A DNA stretch of 64,000 nucleotides from an uncultured Lachnospiraceae bacterium (GCA_900548905.1 URMK01000020.1:1-64000), one strand, 5' to 3'. Positions 53,370 through 62,267 are shown, counted from the stretch's first letter. Translations and numbers: made by a program. The notes: generated by a model from the sequence alone, not told the origin.

Positions 53370-53396
53370 TTAGCACTCAACCTTCAGGAGTGCTAA
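53370..53396 (-). promoter_or_regulatory. CIRCE operator of the HrcA operon
   Basis: Exact consensus TTAGCACTC (53370-53378), 9-base spacer, GAGTGCTAA (53388-53396). It lies between promoter and hrcA start. Binding by HrcA is established for this element. Confidence 0.98.
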
Positions 53397-53410
53397 CACC
53401 TTCTGAACAT

Positions 53411-53439
53411 ACATTATCACTTCTCCTATATGTTGTCAA
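53411..53439 (-). promoter_or_regulatory. Sigma-A promoter of the hrcA operon
   Basis: TTGACA (53434-53439), 17 bases, TAATGT (53411-53416) on the minus strand, directly upstream of CIRCE. Confidence 0.92.
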
Positions 53440-53718
53440 CTCGTTTTTTGAAATAAATTAATGAAAAAACTGTGAAGAATCTTAAGAAAATCGGATGAAA
53501 ACAACGGCTGCCCGATCCGGCGCCGGCCTCCCTCCGGGCAAAAGAAACGCCGCATCCCTGGTAAACTGAAAAGCGGGATAAACCGGATTCGGGATCCGCC
53601 CTTCAGGGGATACGGCGTATAAATGACGTGAAGTTGTATGAAATCGTAACTGTGAAGGTACTGAACCGTTACATGAAATCTTACTATGTATTCTTAATCA
53701 CAGGCCTGCAGGTTTCTG
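53440..53718. other. Gene-free stretch between hrcA promoter and DUF6465 gene
   Basis: No coding frame is convincing. It contains a GC-rich part with partial inverted repeats (53520-53560) and one GTAACT palindrome (53646-53672). Confidence 0.5.
53646..53672. repeat. GTAACT palindromic repeat, copy 4
   Basis: GTAACTGTGAAGG to CCGTTAC. Its reverse complement matches 32732-32758 at 24 of 27 bases. It lies about 45 bases beyond the DUF6465 stop. Confidence 0.65.
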
Positions 53719-54249
53719 TCAGATAGCAAAGCTTCCTGTCACATCCCCGTTAATCACGTAGTATACACTGCTTTCTTCCGGTTTTACATAAAGCTCAACA
53801 TCCTTGAAATCAGCTTCATCCTTACCCAAATCATATTTCCATACATCTCTGGCGATCTTGACAAGATCCTCCGTGGAATAGGATTTGCCGGCAAACTGTA
53901 CGGTAACAACTTCCTTCATCTCTGTATTCGCTGCCGCTTTCTTTACAGGCGCTTTCTTAACGGCCGGCTTTGCAGCGGCTGTCTTCTCTGCAGCGGGCTT
54001 TTCAGCCGTTTTCTTTGCAGGTGCCTTCTTCACAGGCGCTTTTTTTACGGTTTCTTTCTTAACAGCTTCTTTTTTAACAGGTGCCTTTTTGGCAGGTGCC
54101 TTCTTTTCTGCGGGTTCTTTTACAACGGCTTTTACTGCTGGTGTTTTTTCAGGCTCTTTGGTTTCGATTTTCAGTGCATCAGCTTTCGCAGTAATTTTCT
54201 CAACGGGTTTCACAGTTTCCTTAGCTTCGTTTTTCTTCATTTCTGCCAT
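53719..54249 (-). CDS. DUF6465 family protein with Lys/Ala/Pro-rich tail-like N terminus
   Basis: 176 residues. The first two-thirds (about 1-115) are low-complexity repeats of KKAPVKKAPAKK type, strongly reminiscent of histone H1 or HU-tail sequences; the last 60 residues form a compact domain (VTVQFAGKSYSTEDLVKIARD..YVKPEESSVYYVINGDVTG). The basic repeats suggest nucleic-acid or polyanion binding; this is inference. Strong SD AGGAGGAG, and its own near-consensus promoter implies high expression. The longer in-frame start is not supported. Confidence 0.82.
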   Translation of the reverse strand: MAEMKKNEAKETVKPVEKITAKADALKIETKEPEKTPAVKAVVKEPAEKKAPAKKAPVKKEAVKKETVKKAPVKKAPAKKTAEKPAAEKTAAAKPAVKKAPVKKAAANTEMKEVVTVQFAGKSYSTEDLVKIARDVWKYDLGKDEADFKDVELYVKPEESSVYYVINGDVTGSFAI

Positions 54250-54327
54250 AATTTTCTCCTCCTTTAGACCCAGGTACTTCGTCCAAGCACAACACACAAA
54301 GCAGTAATATACCTGAATATAGAATTC

Positions 54328-54356
54328 AGTTTACCGCAAAGACGCGCAGTTGTCAA
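54328..54356 (-). promoter_or_regulatory. Promoter of the DUF6465 gene
   Basis: TTGACA (54351-54356), 17 bases, TAAACT (54328-54333) on the minus strand. The -35 overlaps the stop codon of the upstream phoR-like gene. Confidence 0.85.
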
Positions 54357-55765
54357 CTTTTCGCCTTATTTTCCGCTGAAAAAGGAATTGTTACGGTAAA
54401 GCAGCTTCCCTTTCCCGGAGTGCTGCTCAGCCCGATTTGGCCTCCGTAGAACTCCACAATATGCTTCACGATGGATAAGCCCAGGCCGGTTCCGCCCATC
54501 TTTTTGCTGCGACCTTTATCCACCCGGTAAAAGCGTTCGAATATACGCTCCTGATCCTCTTTGCTGATGCCGCAGCCGTCATCCTTCACGCAGATGCACA
54601 TGTCGGTCCCCTCCGAAGAAATCTCCACCCATACGTTTCCGCCGGGGTGATTGTATTTGATACCGTTGCTCACCAGGTTCATTATCAGCTCGCGCAGCTG
54701 TTTGGCACTGGCTTCTATGATGAGGGGTTCGCATTCTTTATGAAGCGCAACCTGGTATTCCGCGGCAATGGGTTCCGCGGATTCAAAGATTTCCGTCAGC
54801 AGAGGGGCGATGCGCACCATGGAATAGGTCACCTCGGCCTCCTTGGCTTCCAGGCGGGATATCATGAGGATATCGTTGATAAGGTTGGTCATATTGTCCG
54901 TTTCCTTCAGGATACGTGCGATGAAATCCTTTTTTGTGGCCTCATCCTTCACAAACCCCTGATCCAGCAGCTCCGCATATCCTTTGACGGAGGTAATGGG
55001 TGTTTTCAGTTCATGGGAAGCGTTGCTGAAAAATTCCTGGCGGATTCGTTTTTCCTTTTCCAGCTGATCCATGTGCTCGCGGATCTCCGCCGCCATTTTC
55101 ATTGTAGTCTGGGATATCACATTTAATTCCTTATATTTATACTGCCGGAAGGTAAAGCTGGGGTTTTCTCCCCGCACCTTCACCATTTCCCTGGAAATCT
55201 CATTAAGGGGCGTGGTAATGGTATTGGTAAACCGTATGGCAATTACCACGCTCATGGCAAAAGCAATCCCGGTACCCAAAAGCAGGAGCGGAAAAATCAG
55301 AATCATATAATCCAGCATATTCGTATACGGTACCGACATGCGGATCACATAGGGGCCTTTCACGGAGTGCACCGCCACATAGAGCAGGCTGCGCCCCAGG
55401 CTCTCGGAATTCCTGGCCGCGAAACCGGAGCCGGTTGCCAGGGCTTCCTTCACCTCTTCCCGCTCCAGATGATTTTCCAGTATTCCCACCTGTTCTATTT
55501 CATTATCCGCCACCACCGTCCCGTCTTCGCTGATAATCGTAATCCGGGATTCCTCGTCCATGGTGGCTTTATGCAGACTGCTGAGCTGTTCCTGCAGATC
55601 GCCTTCATAATCCAGGGAGTAGTCCACCACATGGATCGTATTAATCATTGACTCCCTGTTATTTTTCAGCATGTTCTTTCCTATAAAATAGTAGGAAAAA
55701 ACACTGCTGACCGCAAGGGCCAGCATGAGTATCGCTACGAACCGGAGTAAAATTGCTCGTTTCAT
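54353..55765 (-). CDS. phoR: Sensor histidine kinase, PhoR-like
   Basis: 470 residues: two transmembrane helices (about 8-28 and 151-174), an extracellular sensor loop, HAMP (about 175-225), HisKA SNASHELKTPITSVKGYAEL (His about 251), and HATPase boxes N (LVSNGIKYNHPGGN), DDGCGI and GTGLGLSIVKH. Paired with the PhoB-like regulator 2 bases upstream and the Na/Pi transporter, so phosphate sensing is the likely task; the assignment rests on context. Confidence 0.88.
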   Translation of the reverse strand: MKRAILLRFVAILMLALAVSSVFSYYFIGKNMLKNNRESMINTIHVVDYSLDYEGDLQEQLSSLHKATMDEESRITIISEDGTVVADNEIEQVGILENHLEREEVKEALATGSGFAARNSESLGRSLLYVAVHSVKGPYVIRMSVPYTNMLDYMILIFPLLLLGTGIAFAMSVVIAIRFTNTITTPLNEISREMVKVRGENPSFTFRQYKYKELNVISQTTMKMAAEIREHMDQLEKEKRIRQEFFSNASHELKTPITSVKGYAELLDQGFVKDEATKKDFIARILKETDNMTNLINDILMISRLEAKEAEVTYSMVRIAPLLTEIFESAEPIAAEYQVALHKECEPLIIEASAKQLRELIMNLVSNGIKYNHPGGNVWVEISSEGTDMCICVKDDGCGISKEDQERIFERFYRVDKGRSKKMGGTGLGLSIVKHIVEFYGGQIGLSSTPGKGSCFTVTIPFSAENKAKS

Positions 55766-55767
55766 GT

Positions 55768-56484
55768 TTAATTTTCCTTATTTTCATTCTCCTGGGGGAT
55801 CACAAAACGATATCCCACGCTGCGGATTGTTTTGATGTATCTGCTTCCTTCCTCCCCCAGCTTCTGACGAAGAGTCCTGATATGAATATCCAGCGTCCTT
55901 GTTTCGATATCTGCGGAATAATCCCACAGCTTATTCAGCAGTTCATCCCGTTCCACCACTCTGGTACGGTTATCAATGAGATACATCAGCAGTTCATATT
56001 CTTTATAAGTAAGGGAAACCGGCCCCCCGTTCATAACCACTTCCCGGGCCGCCGGATCCACCGACAGGCCGCCCATCTTAATCTTGCCCGTTTCATGCAC
56101 AGGCTGCTGCTCCGCCGCCCGCCGCAGAAGGGAACGGATCCGGGCCGCCAGTTCCAGCACACCGAAGGGCTTCGTTATATAATCATCCGCGCCGCCGTCG
56201 AGGCCCACTACTTTATCGTATTCCTTATCCTTAGCCGTAAGGACAATAATCGGGATATTTTTGATCTCATCCTCTCTGCCACGGATAAGACGGATGGCCG
56301 AAAGACCGTCCATCCCCGGAAGCATCAGGTCAAAAACCGCCAAATCCGGTTTTTCCTTCCCCACCAGCTCCAGAGCCTCCTCGGCCGTTTCAAAAGACAG
56401 GACCTGATAGCCATAGCCTTCCAATGCAATTTTCACAAGATTCCGGATATTCTCATCATCTTCAATAACAAATATTTTCTGCAT
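55768..56484 (-). CDS. phoB: OmpR/PhoB-family response regulator
   Basis: 238 residues: receiver with phospho-Asp in LAVFDLMLPGMDG (about 53), conserved TAKDKEYDKVVGLDGGADDY and a trans_reg_C winged helix (SLTYKEYELLMYLIDNRTRVVERDELLNKLW; TRTLDIHIRTLRQKL). The start at 56484 follows AGAGGTAAGC. It is coupled with phoR, and the PHO-box-like repeats upstream of the transporter are its best candidate target. Confidence 0.9.
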   Translation of the reverse strand: MQKIFVIEDDENIRNLVKIALEGYGYQVLSFETAEEALELVGKEKPDLAVFDLMLPGMDGLSAIRLIRGREDEIKNIPIIVLTAKDKEYDKVVGLDGGADDYITKPFGVLELAARIRSLLRRAAEQQPVHETGKIKMGGLSVDPAAREVVMNGGPVSLTYKEYELLMYLIDNRTRVVERDELLNKLWDYSADIETRTLDIHIRTLRQKLGEEGSRYIKTIRSVGYRFVIPQENENKEN

Positions 56485-56533
56485 GCTTACCTCTCCATTC
56501 TTCTGCAAACGCACCCGCTACGCTATCAGTATA

Positions 56534-58225
56534 TCATTCTTCATCCAATGCAGGAAGGGCTTTCCCGGATTCGCTCACCACATACCCGGCAATGTTGGTA
56601 GCATGGTCGGCTATCCTTTCCAGGTTGCTGATCAGGTCGAGGAATACCACGCCGCTTTCCGGGACGCATTTTCCTTTGGACAGACGCTGTATATGCTTTT
56701 CCCGTAGTTCATCCTCCAGCTTGTCAACATTCCTTTCGTAATCGGCTTCCTGGAGTGCATCGCTGGCACTGGAAAGTTCTCTCGCTTTCAGGGCGCTTTC
56801 CAGGGCAAGAATAGTTTCCTCCGCTATAAGCTTCAGATCCTTAAAGCCTTTCTTGGAAAAGGTGACGTCATCCTTGCGCATATTATCCGCCAGTTCAGCG
56901 ATATTTTCCGCATGGTCGCCCACCCTTTCCAGATCGCTTACCGTATAAAACAGGTTTTTGATCACCTGATGCTGTTCCTCCGTGAGGGAAAGGTTATCCA
57001 CACGTACGAGGAACGCGGTGAGTATTTTTTCCATTTCATTTATGATCTTTTCATTCTGGAAAACGGAGCGAATGGTTTCCTTATTTCCGGTTTCAATACC
57101 CTCCAGGGATTTTTTCAGGTTTAGCAGCGTGGACTGTCCCATGACATTCACTTCACCCAGTACGGCGTCCATGGCAAAAGCGGGATTCCCCAGGATACGT
57201 TCGTCCAGATGTCTGCTCATTTCACCGGAAGCACTGATCTCGGGCTGTTCCCCGGACTTGTCCTCCCTTATGATATAGCTGGAAAGCTTCACGAGCTTAT
57301 CCGCAAAAGGAACGAGCATAAGGGTATTGAGTACGTTAAATACGGTATGGAATATGGAAATTTCCACACTGTTTATGGTTGACGAACCCCATACCGGATT
57401 AAACCGGAAGAGGATAAACATAATAATTCCGAAAACGACCGCTCCTATCACATTGAAAAGCAGATGGATGATAGAAGCTCTTTTTGCATTTTTCCCGGCT
57501 CCCGCGCTGGATATCAGGGCGGTCACACAGGTTCCTATATTCTGGCCCAGCGTGATAAACACGGCGGACTTCCAGTTCACTACCCCGTTGAGGGCCAGTG
57601 TCTGGAGAATTCCCACCGAAGCGGATGAGCTTTGAATGATAGCCGTAACCACAGCGCCTGCCAGAATAGCAAGCACGGGGTTTTTACCCAGCACTGCAAA
57701 AGCATCCGCAAAGACAGGTGCATCCCTGTATGGTTTGATGGCGTCGGACATGAAAGACAAGCCGATAAAGAGAATACTGAAGCCGACGAGGATTTCCCCG
57801 ACTTTTTTCTTTTTTTCACTCTTGGTAAAAAGGACCAGAAATGCACCGATTCCCAATAACAGAGGGGCAAAGAATTCGGGCTTCATAATACTGCCCCATT
57901 CGCTCATGGAAACAATCCAGGCCGTTATGGTGGTACCGATGTTGGCCCCCATAATCACGCCCACTGCCTGCGCCAGTTCCAACATGCCGGCGTTAACAAA
58001 CCCCACCACCATGACCGTTGTGGCGGAAGAGCTCTGAATAATCGCAGTTACTCCGGCTCCTACAAGGATGGCCATCAGCCTGTTCTTGGTCAGAAATCCC
58101 ATCAGCTTCTGCATCTTGCCCCCGGCTGATTTCTGAAGGCCGTCAGCCATGATATTCATTCCGTAAAGAAACATGCCAAGGCCGCCGATGAATGAAAACA
58201 ACATTCCTACATCATTAATAGACAT
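56534..58225 (-). CDS. Na/Pi cotransporter (NptA family) with C-terminal PhoU-like domain
   Basis: 563 residues. The membrane part (about 1-330) has the two inverted QSSS-type repeats of the family (GVTAIIQSSSATTVMVVG and VVTAIIQSSSASVGI). The C-terminal 200 residues are PhoU-like helices. Sodium-driven phosphate import is the family role; direction can vary. It precedes phoB-phoR by 49 bases, a phosphate-control module. Confidence 0.92.
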   Translation of the reverse strand: MSINDVGMLFSFIGGLGMFLYGMNIMADGLQKSAGGKMQKLMGFLTKNRLMAILVGAGVTAIIQSSSATTVMVVGFVNAGMLELAQAVGVIMGANIGTTITAWIVSMSEWGSIMKPEFFAPLLLGIGAFLVLFTKSEKKKKVGEILVGFSILFIGLSFMSDAIKPYRDAPVFADAFAVLGKNPVLAILAGAVVTAIIQSSSASVGILQTLALNGVVNWKSAVFITLGQNIGTCVTALISSAGAGKNAKRASIIHLLFNVIGAVVFGIIMFILFRFNPVWGSSTINSVEISIFHTVFNVLNTLMLVPFADKLVKLSSYIIREDKSGEQPEISASGEMSRHLDERILGNPAFAMDAVLGEVNVMGQSTLLNLKKSLEGIETGNKETIRSVFQNEKIINEMEKILTAFLVRVDNLSLTEEQHQVIKNLFYTVSDLERVGDHAENIAELADNMRKDDVTFSKKGFKDLKLIAEETILALESALKARELSSASDALQEADYERNVDKLEDELREKHIQRLSKGKCVPESGVVFLDLISNLERIADHATNIAGYVVSESGKALPALDEE

Positions 58226-58333
58226 TCCAACTCTCCTCTGCCCTCGTCAACGGATATCGCTGTCTTTTCACGCAATCGAAATCCTGACTTCTCCCTCATT
58301 CCGCTTCGGGGCGGTATTTATTTTTCATTGGTT

Positions 58334-58355
58334 GTAACTTTCCCGTAGCAGTTAC
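58334..58355. repeat. GTAACT palindromic repeat, copy 5 (short)
   Basis: GTAACT and AGTTAC ends around a 10-base interior (58334-58355), in the leader between the Pho box and the Na/Pi transporter. Confidence 0.5.
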
Positions 58356-58405
58356 ATGGGTTTTACAATGGAGAAAAAATTCATACTTTCTCATTGTCCT
58401 TCTTT

Positions 58406-58459
58406 ATTCTATCAGGCGTGTGTAAAGTACACGCTTAGGTTATGTAAAATCTATGTAAA
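58406..58459 (-). promoter_or_regulatory. Candidate Pho box and promoter of the Na/Pi-phoB-phoR operon
   Basis: On the minus strand TTTACA occurs at 58454-58459, 58443-58448 and 58421-58426: the first two starts are 11 bases apart and the third exactly two such periods further, with a weak TAAGCG in the empty slot. This matches Firmicutes PhoP boxes (TTAACA-type repeats every 11 bases). A -10 TAGAAT (58406-58411) follows with no consensus -35, as in activator-dependent promoters. Confidence 0.6.
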
Positions 58460-58489
58460 ATATCATTTTAATTTGTTATTTAAAGATAG

Positions 58490-58822
58490 AAAGGGCCCTG
58501 TTACCAGGAGGATAAGGAATACCAGCTGCCGCTGGATCAGATTTATTTTATTGATTCTGCAGATGGGAAAACCTTTTTATATCTGGAAAAAGAGGTGTAT
58601 TCCTGTCGTGAGACCCTGAGTACCCTGGAGGAAAGGCTGTCCTTTACTTCTTTTGCACGGATCAGCAAAAGCTGCCTGGTCAATACCTGTTATCTTAAGA
58701 GTGTGCGTCCGTTATACAACCACCGGCTGGAGGCTGCGCTCCGGAACGGGGAAAAGCTGATCATCACGCGTAATTATATCGAACCTTTGAAAGAGAAACT
58801 GAAAGGAGAATGTTATGAATAA
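58490..58822 (+). pseudogene. LytTR DNA-binding domain gene without a recognisable start
   Basis: The plus-strand frame, open from 58490 after an in-frame TAG, encodes an almost complete LytTR domain (DQIYFIDSADGKTFLYLEKEV; ARISKSCLVNTCYLKSVRPL; TRNYIEPLKEKL). There is no ATG, GTG or TTG before the domain; the first is GTG at 58595, inside it. An AGGAGG at 58506 precedes only non-standard codons. Relatives of this kind have about 40 more N-terminal residues. Probably a 5'-truncated gene, or one using an unusual start. It overlaps the DUF3021 gene by 8 bases. Confidence 0.65.
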
Positions 58823-59228
58823 ACTGGTTTCTGTACGTGTTCCTTCTATATGTATCTGTTTTACCCTCATTACAATTGCCAACTCGGCACTGCAGGTATT
58901 ATACAGCCGCGGCCTGGACGGATATACCGCTTCGGTGCTGTATCTTTTTCTCTGGCTGATTATCTGCCAGCTGATCGATGCCGTTGTCTGCAGAATCGAA
59001 TTCAGAAAATGGAGCCATTACTGCCTTACGGAATCCCTCATCCTTTATCTGGCCACTCTTGTCTTCTGCCGTATTTTTTATTGGAATTCCCTGACGCTCA
59101 GGCAGCTGGCAACCTATACCGCCGTGTTTCTGCTTGTGGATATATCCATATTCACTTACTTCAGGAAACGGCAGGATATGCGGGCGGAGGAAATTAATGA
59201 ACTGCTTCACAAAAGAGAGAAGGGATAA
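58815..59228 (+). CDS. DUF3021 family membrane protein
   Basis: 137 residues with four transmembrane helices (about 10-30, 40-60, 72-92, 102-120) and a charged C terminus. DUF3021 proteins are typically encoded directly after a LytTR regulator, whose activity they are thought to modulate; here the partner is the broken-looking frame just upstream, sharing 8 bases. GGAG precedes ATG. Confidence 0.85.
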   Translation: MNKLVSVRVPSICICFTLITIANSALQVLYSRGLDGYTASVLYLFLWLIICQLIDAVVCRIEFRKWSHYCLTESLILYLATLVFCRIFYWNSLTLRQLATYTAVFLLVDISIFTYFRKRQDMRAEEINELLHKREKG

Positions 59229-59251
59229 GGTATCCGCTGCACGTGGACTAA

Positions 59252-59291
59252 AAAATCGGAAGAAGGTTATCTGCCGCCTTCTTCCGATTTT
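59252..59291. terminator. Bidirectional terminator between DUF3021 and uppP
   Basis: 15-bp perfect stem (AAAATCGGAAGAAGG at 59252-59266 with its complement at 59277-59291), loop of 10, T tract on both sides. Closes the convergent units. Confidence 0.95.
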
Positions 59292-59354
59292 CTATGTCAC
59301 TCAAACTCCGCATCTGTCAAACGGCTCTCCGCCCGCAAATTTCCCTTCCGGTAC

Positions 59355-60188
59355 TCATGCGGCAAGCAGATAAAAATAGGCAAGCACAATAATTCCCAGC
59401 ACAATCCGGTACCAGCCGAATATCTTAAAGTCGTGCTTTTTGATATAACCCATCAGGAAAGAAATAACTCCCATGGAAACCACGAATGCCACTACCATAC
59501 CGATGATCAGCAGGGAGGCTTCCGTCATGGTAAAACCGAAACCAAACTTGACAAGCTTCAGAAGGCTGGCGCCGAACATGACGGGGATTGCCAGAAAAAA
59601 AGTGAACTCCGCAGATACCACCCTGCTAACCCCTATCAGCAGCGCCCCCACAATTGTGGCCCCCGAGCGGGAGGTTCCGGGGAATACCGCAGCGATCAGC
59701 TGGAAAAGGCCGATAATCAGGGCATCCCTGTAGGTGAGGGCTGCCAGGCTGTTGATTCTGGGCTTTTTCCCTTTGTTCCAGTTTTCAATCAGGATAAAAG
59801 CGACACCGAATAATATCAGCATGATAGCTACCGTAGTCGCATTATACAGATAAGGCTCCACAATATCATCCAGGAGGACGCCGTAAATCATGGCGGGGAT
59901 GCAGGCCACCAGTACCTTGAACCACATCACAAAAATATCGGGTTTTATAATACCTTTTTTCCGGTTCTTACCCAGATCGAAGGGGAAAATCTTATTCCAG
60001 AACAAAACCACCACGGCCATAATGGCACCCAGCTGGATGACCACGAGAAATACCTCCCAGAATTCCGGGGATACATCCAGTGTCACAAACTCATTGAGAA
60101 GAATCATGTGGCCGGTGCTGCTGATAGGCAGCCATTCTGTAATTCCTTCCACAATACCGAACAAAATCGATTTTAAAATTTCAATCAT
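59355..60188 (-). CDS. uppP: Undecaprenyl-diphosphatase UppP (BacA)
   Basis: Recycles undecaprenyl pyrophosphate for cell-wall polymers and can give bacitracin tolerance. 277 residues, about eight helices. Diagnostic motifs EGITEWLPISSTGHM (about 14-28) and FPGTSRSGATIV (about 169-180). GGAGAATAG before ATG. Follows the patatin gene by 12 bases. Confidence 0.96.
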   Translation of the reverse strand: MIEILKSILFGIVEGITEWLPISSTGHMILLNEFVTLDVSPEFWEVFLVVIQLGAIMAVVVLFWNKIFPFDLGKNRKKGIIKPDIFVMWFKVLVACIPAMIYGVLLDDIVEPYLYNATTVAIMLILFGVAFILIENWNKGKKPRINSLAALTYRDALIIGLFQLIAAVFPGTSRSGATIVGALLIGVSRVVSAEFTFFLAIPVMFGASLLKLVKFGFGFTMTEASLLIIGMVVAFVVSMGVISFLMGYIKKHDFKIFGWYRIVLGIIVLAYFYLLAA

Positions 60189-60200
60189 ACCTATTCTCCA

Positions 60201-61067
60201 TTATTTTTTACTTTCCGTTCCCGGTTCCAGATAGTGCAGCAGATCCTCGTAGCAATCCATAGCATCCTGATAGCCTTCTTCATACAGCAGACGCAGCTTT
60301 TCCCTGTCTTTTTCTATCCGCCCTATCCCGCCGGCTTTCCGGGGACGTATCACAAAGGCCTGCCCGTTGGCCGTCTGGGCATCCAGATAATCCAGCATAT
60401 TGTTATAGGCAATATGTCTGTTTGCCATCAGATCATAGATTTTCGGGTACCTGGCATAGCGCAGCTTCACCAGGCCGAGATGGGAGGACGGTTTTCTCCG
60501 GTAGCCCTCCTCTTTGGTGAGCACCACCACGTTTTTCCGGTTGCCGTCCACAATGGAATGCATGATAGGGACACTGTCCGAAAGGCCGCCGTCCAGATAG
60601 CGTTTTTCACCGATTTTCACATTTCGGGAAACCAGAGGAAGGGAAGCGGACGCCCTCACCGCAATGATATCCCTGTTCATCTCCTTCAGACGCAGGTATT
60701 CCGGCTGCCCCGTTTCGATATTGGTCGCCACCGCGTAGGCTTTTCCCGGATACCGGTTGAAGGTTTCATAGTCATAGGGGTTCAGGCGGTTGGGGATATC
60801 GTCATAGCACATCTTTACCCCAAACAAATCCCCTGTTGTCAATACATTATATGCGCTGCAATAATGTTTATCCTCCAGATAATCCACGCTGACGGCATAA
60901 GCCCTGCCCCGCTGACCCGACAGATAGCTGCACAGATGGCAGGCTCCCGCCGAAACACCATAGCAATTGGAGAATTCTATTTTTTTGTCCAGGAAAAAAT
61001 CCAGGACGCCGGCGGTATAAACGCCCTTCATTCCGCCGCCTTCCAAAACCAATCCGGCCTGATACAT
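60201..61067 (-). CDS. Patatin-like phospholipase
   Basis: Cytoplasmic Ser-Asp dyad lipid hydrolase. 288 residues: oxyanion-loop GGGMKGVYTAG (about 11), nucleophile GVSAGACH (Ser about 39) and the Asp in YLDGGLSDSVP (about 158). Short patatin of the YjjU/RssA class; substrate unknown. GGAGG precedes ATG. Middle of an aminotransferase-patatin-uppP run. Confidence 0.92.
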   Translation of the reverse strand: MYQAGLVLEGGGMKGVYTAGVLDFFLDKKIEFSNCYGVSAGACHLCSYLSGQRGRAYAVSVDYLEDKHYCSAYNVLTTGDLFGVKMCYDDIPNRLNPYDYETFNRYPGKAYAVATNIETGQPEYLRLKEMNRDIIAVRASASLPLVSRNVKIGEKRYLDGGLSDSVPIMHSIVDGNRKNVVVLTKEEGYRRKPSSHLGLVKLRYARYPKIYDLMANRHIAYNNMLDYLDAQTANGQAFVIRPRKAGGIGRIEKDREKLRLLYEEGYQDAMDCYEDLLHYLEPGTESKK

Positions 61068-61070
61068 AAT

Positions 61071-62267
61071 CTACCTCCGTTGTCCGTACTCTTCCTTCAC
61101 AAATCTGCGCAGTGCCGGCAGGGATCGCTCCACCTTTTCCGTGTCAATACAGTAGGCCATCCGGAAATAGCCGGGACAGCCGAAGGTATCGCCCGGTACC
61201 AGAATCAGATCATATTTCAGGGCTTTTTCACAAAAAATCCCGGCATCCTCTTCCAGTGCTTTGGGGAATATGTAGAAGGTCCCGCCGGGTTTCACACAGG
61301 TAAAACCCAATTCTGTCAGACAGTCATACATCAGGTTCCGGTTGGTTTCATAAACGGACAGATCCGCGGTCTTATCCAGAACCTCCGCCACCGCAAGCTG
61401 GATGATGGAGGGCGGACAGTTATGGCCGATTCCCCTGGATATCTGGCCGCACATATTTACTATGGTTTCCGCATCCGGGCAGGCAGGATTCACCGCCACA
61501 TAACCAATCCGTTCCCCCGGAAGAGACAGGGATTTGGAAAAGGAATAACAGGAAATGGTATTGGCGTAATAACGGGATACATAGGGTACCTTTACGCCTG
61601 TAAATGCAATTTCCCGATAAGGCTCATCCGAAATGATAAAAACAGAATGCCCGTATTCCTCTTCCTTTTCCCGGAGGATACCGGCAAGGCGTTCTATCGT
61701 TTCTTCGGAATAGACCACTCCGGAAGGATTATTCGGCGAATTAATCAGGACTGCCGTCACCTTTTCATTCAGCATTTCTTCAAACGCCCCGAAATTGATC
61801 TGGAAGGTGCCGGTATCCGCCGGAACCACCTTCAGGACCGCTCCGGTCAGATTTACATATGGATTATATTCCGGGAAATAGGGGGCAAAGGTCAGGATTT
61901 CATCCCCGGGCTGTGTCACCGCCCGATAGGCATGGGCCAGTGCGCCGGCTGCACCGGATGCCATAAAAATATGCTGCGGACCGTAGTCCATTCCGAATCT
62001 TTTGTTCAAAGACTCTGCGATTTTTGCCCGCACCGAAGGGATTCCCAGACTGGGGCTGTAACCATGCAGCTCCATGGGATTGCTGTTTTGAAGCATTTCT
62101 ATCATGCAGTCCGTAAATTCCGCGGGAACCGGGACGGACGGGTTCCCCAGACTGTAATCATATACATTTTCATAGCCGATCTCTTCCCCACGCCTGGCAG
62201 CGAATTCGGATAAAGTACGGATGACCGATTTTCCGCCGAGCATGGCTTTATATTGCTCTGATACCAT
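61071..62267 (-). CDS. PLP-dependent class I/II aminotransferase
   Basis: 398 residues with the fold-type I lysine in FSKSLSLPGERIGYV and substrate-binding motifs NNPSGVVYSEE and RIGYVAVNP. It resembles the aspartate/aromatic or MalY-like group, but the amino acid is not predictable. The start at 62267 follows GGAGG; the longer frame is not supported. First gene of aminotransferase-patatin-uppP. Confidence 0.88.
   Translation of the reverse strand: MVSEQYKAMLGGKSVIRTLSEFAARRGEEIGYENVYDYSLGNPSVPVPAEFTDCMIEMLQNSNPMELHGYSPSLGIPSVRAKIAESLNKRFGMDYGPQHIFMASGAAGALAHAYRAVTQPGDEILTFAPYFPEYNPYVNLTGAVLKVVPADTGTFQINFGAFEEMLNEKVTAVLINSPNNPSGVVYSEETIERLAGILREKEEEYGHSVFIISDEPYREIAFTGVKVPYVSRYYANTISCYSFSKSLSLPGERIGYVAVNPACPDAETIVNMCGQISRGIGHNCPPSIIQLAVAEVLDKTADLSVYETNRNLMYDCLTELGFTCVKPGGTFYIFPKALEEDAGIFCEKALKYDLILVPGDTFGCPGYFRMAYCIDTEKVERSLPALRRFVKEEYGQRR

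Noticed and set aside
53885..54307. Plus-strand Phe/Ala/Gly-rich frame that looks like a membrane protein
   Set aside because: It is the antisense of the KKAP repeats in the DUF6465 gene.
60234..62213. 659-codon plus-strand frame opposite patatin and aminotransferase
   Set aside because: It covers two well-supported minus-strand genes and the composition is that of an antisense GC-biased frame.
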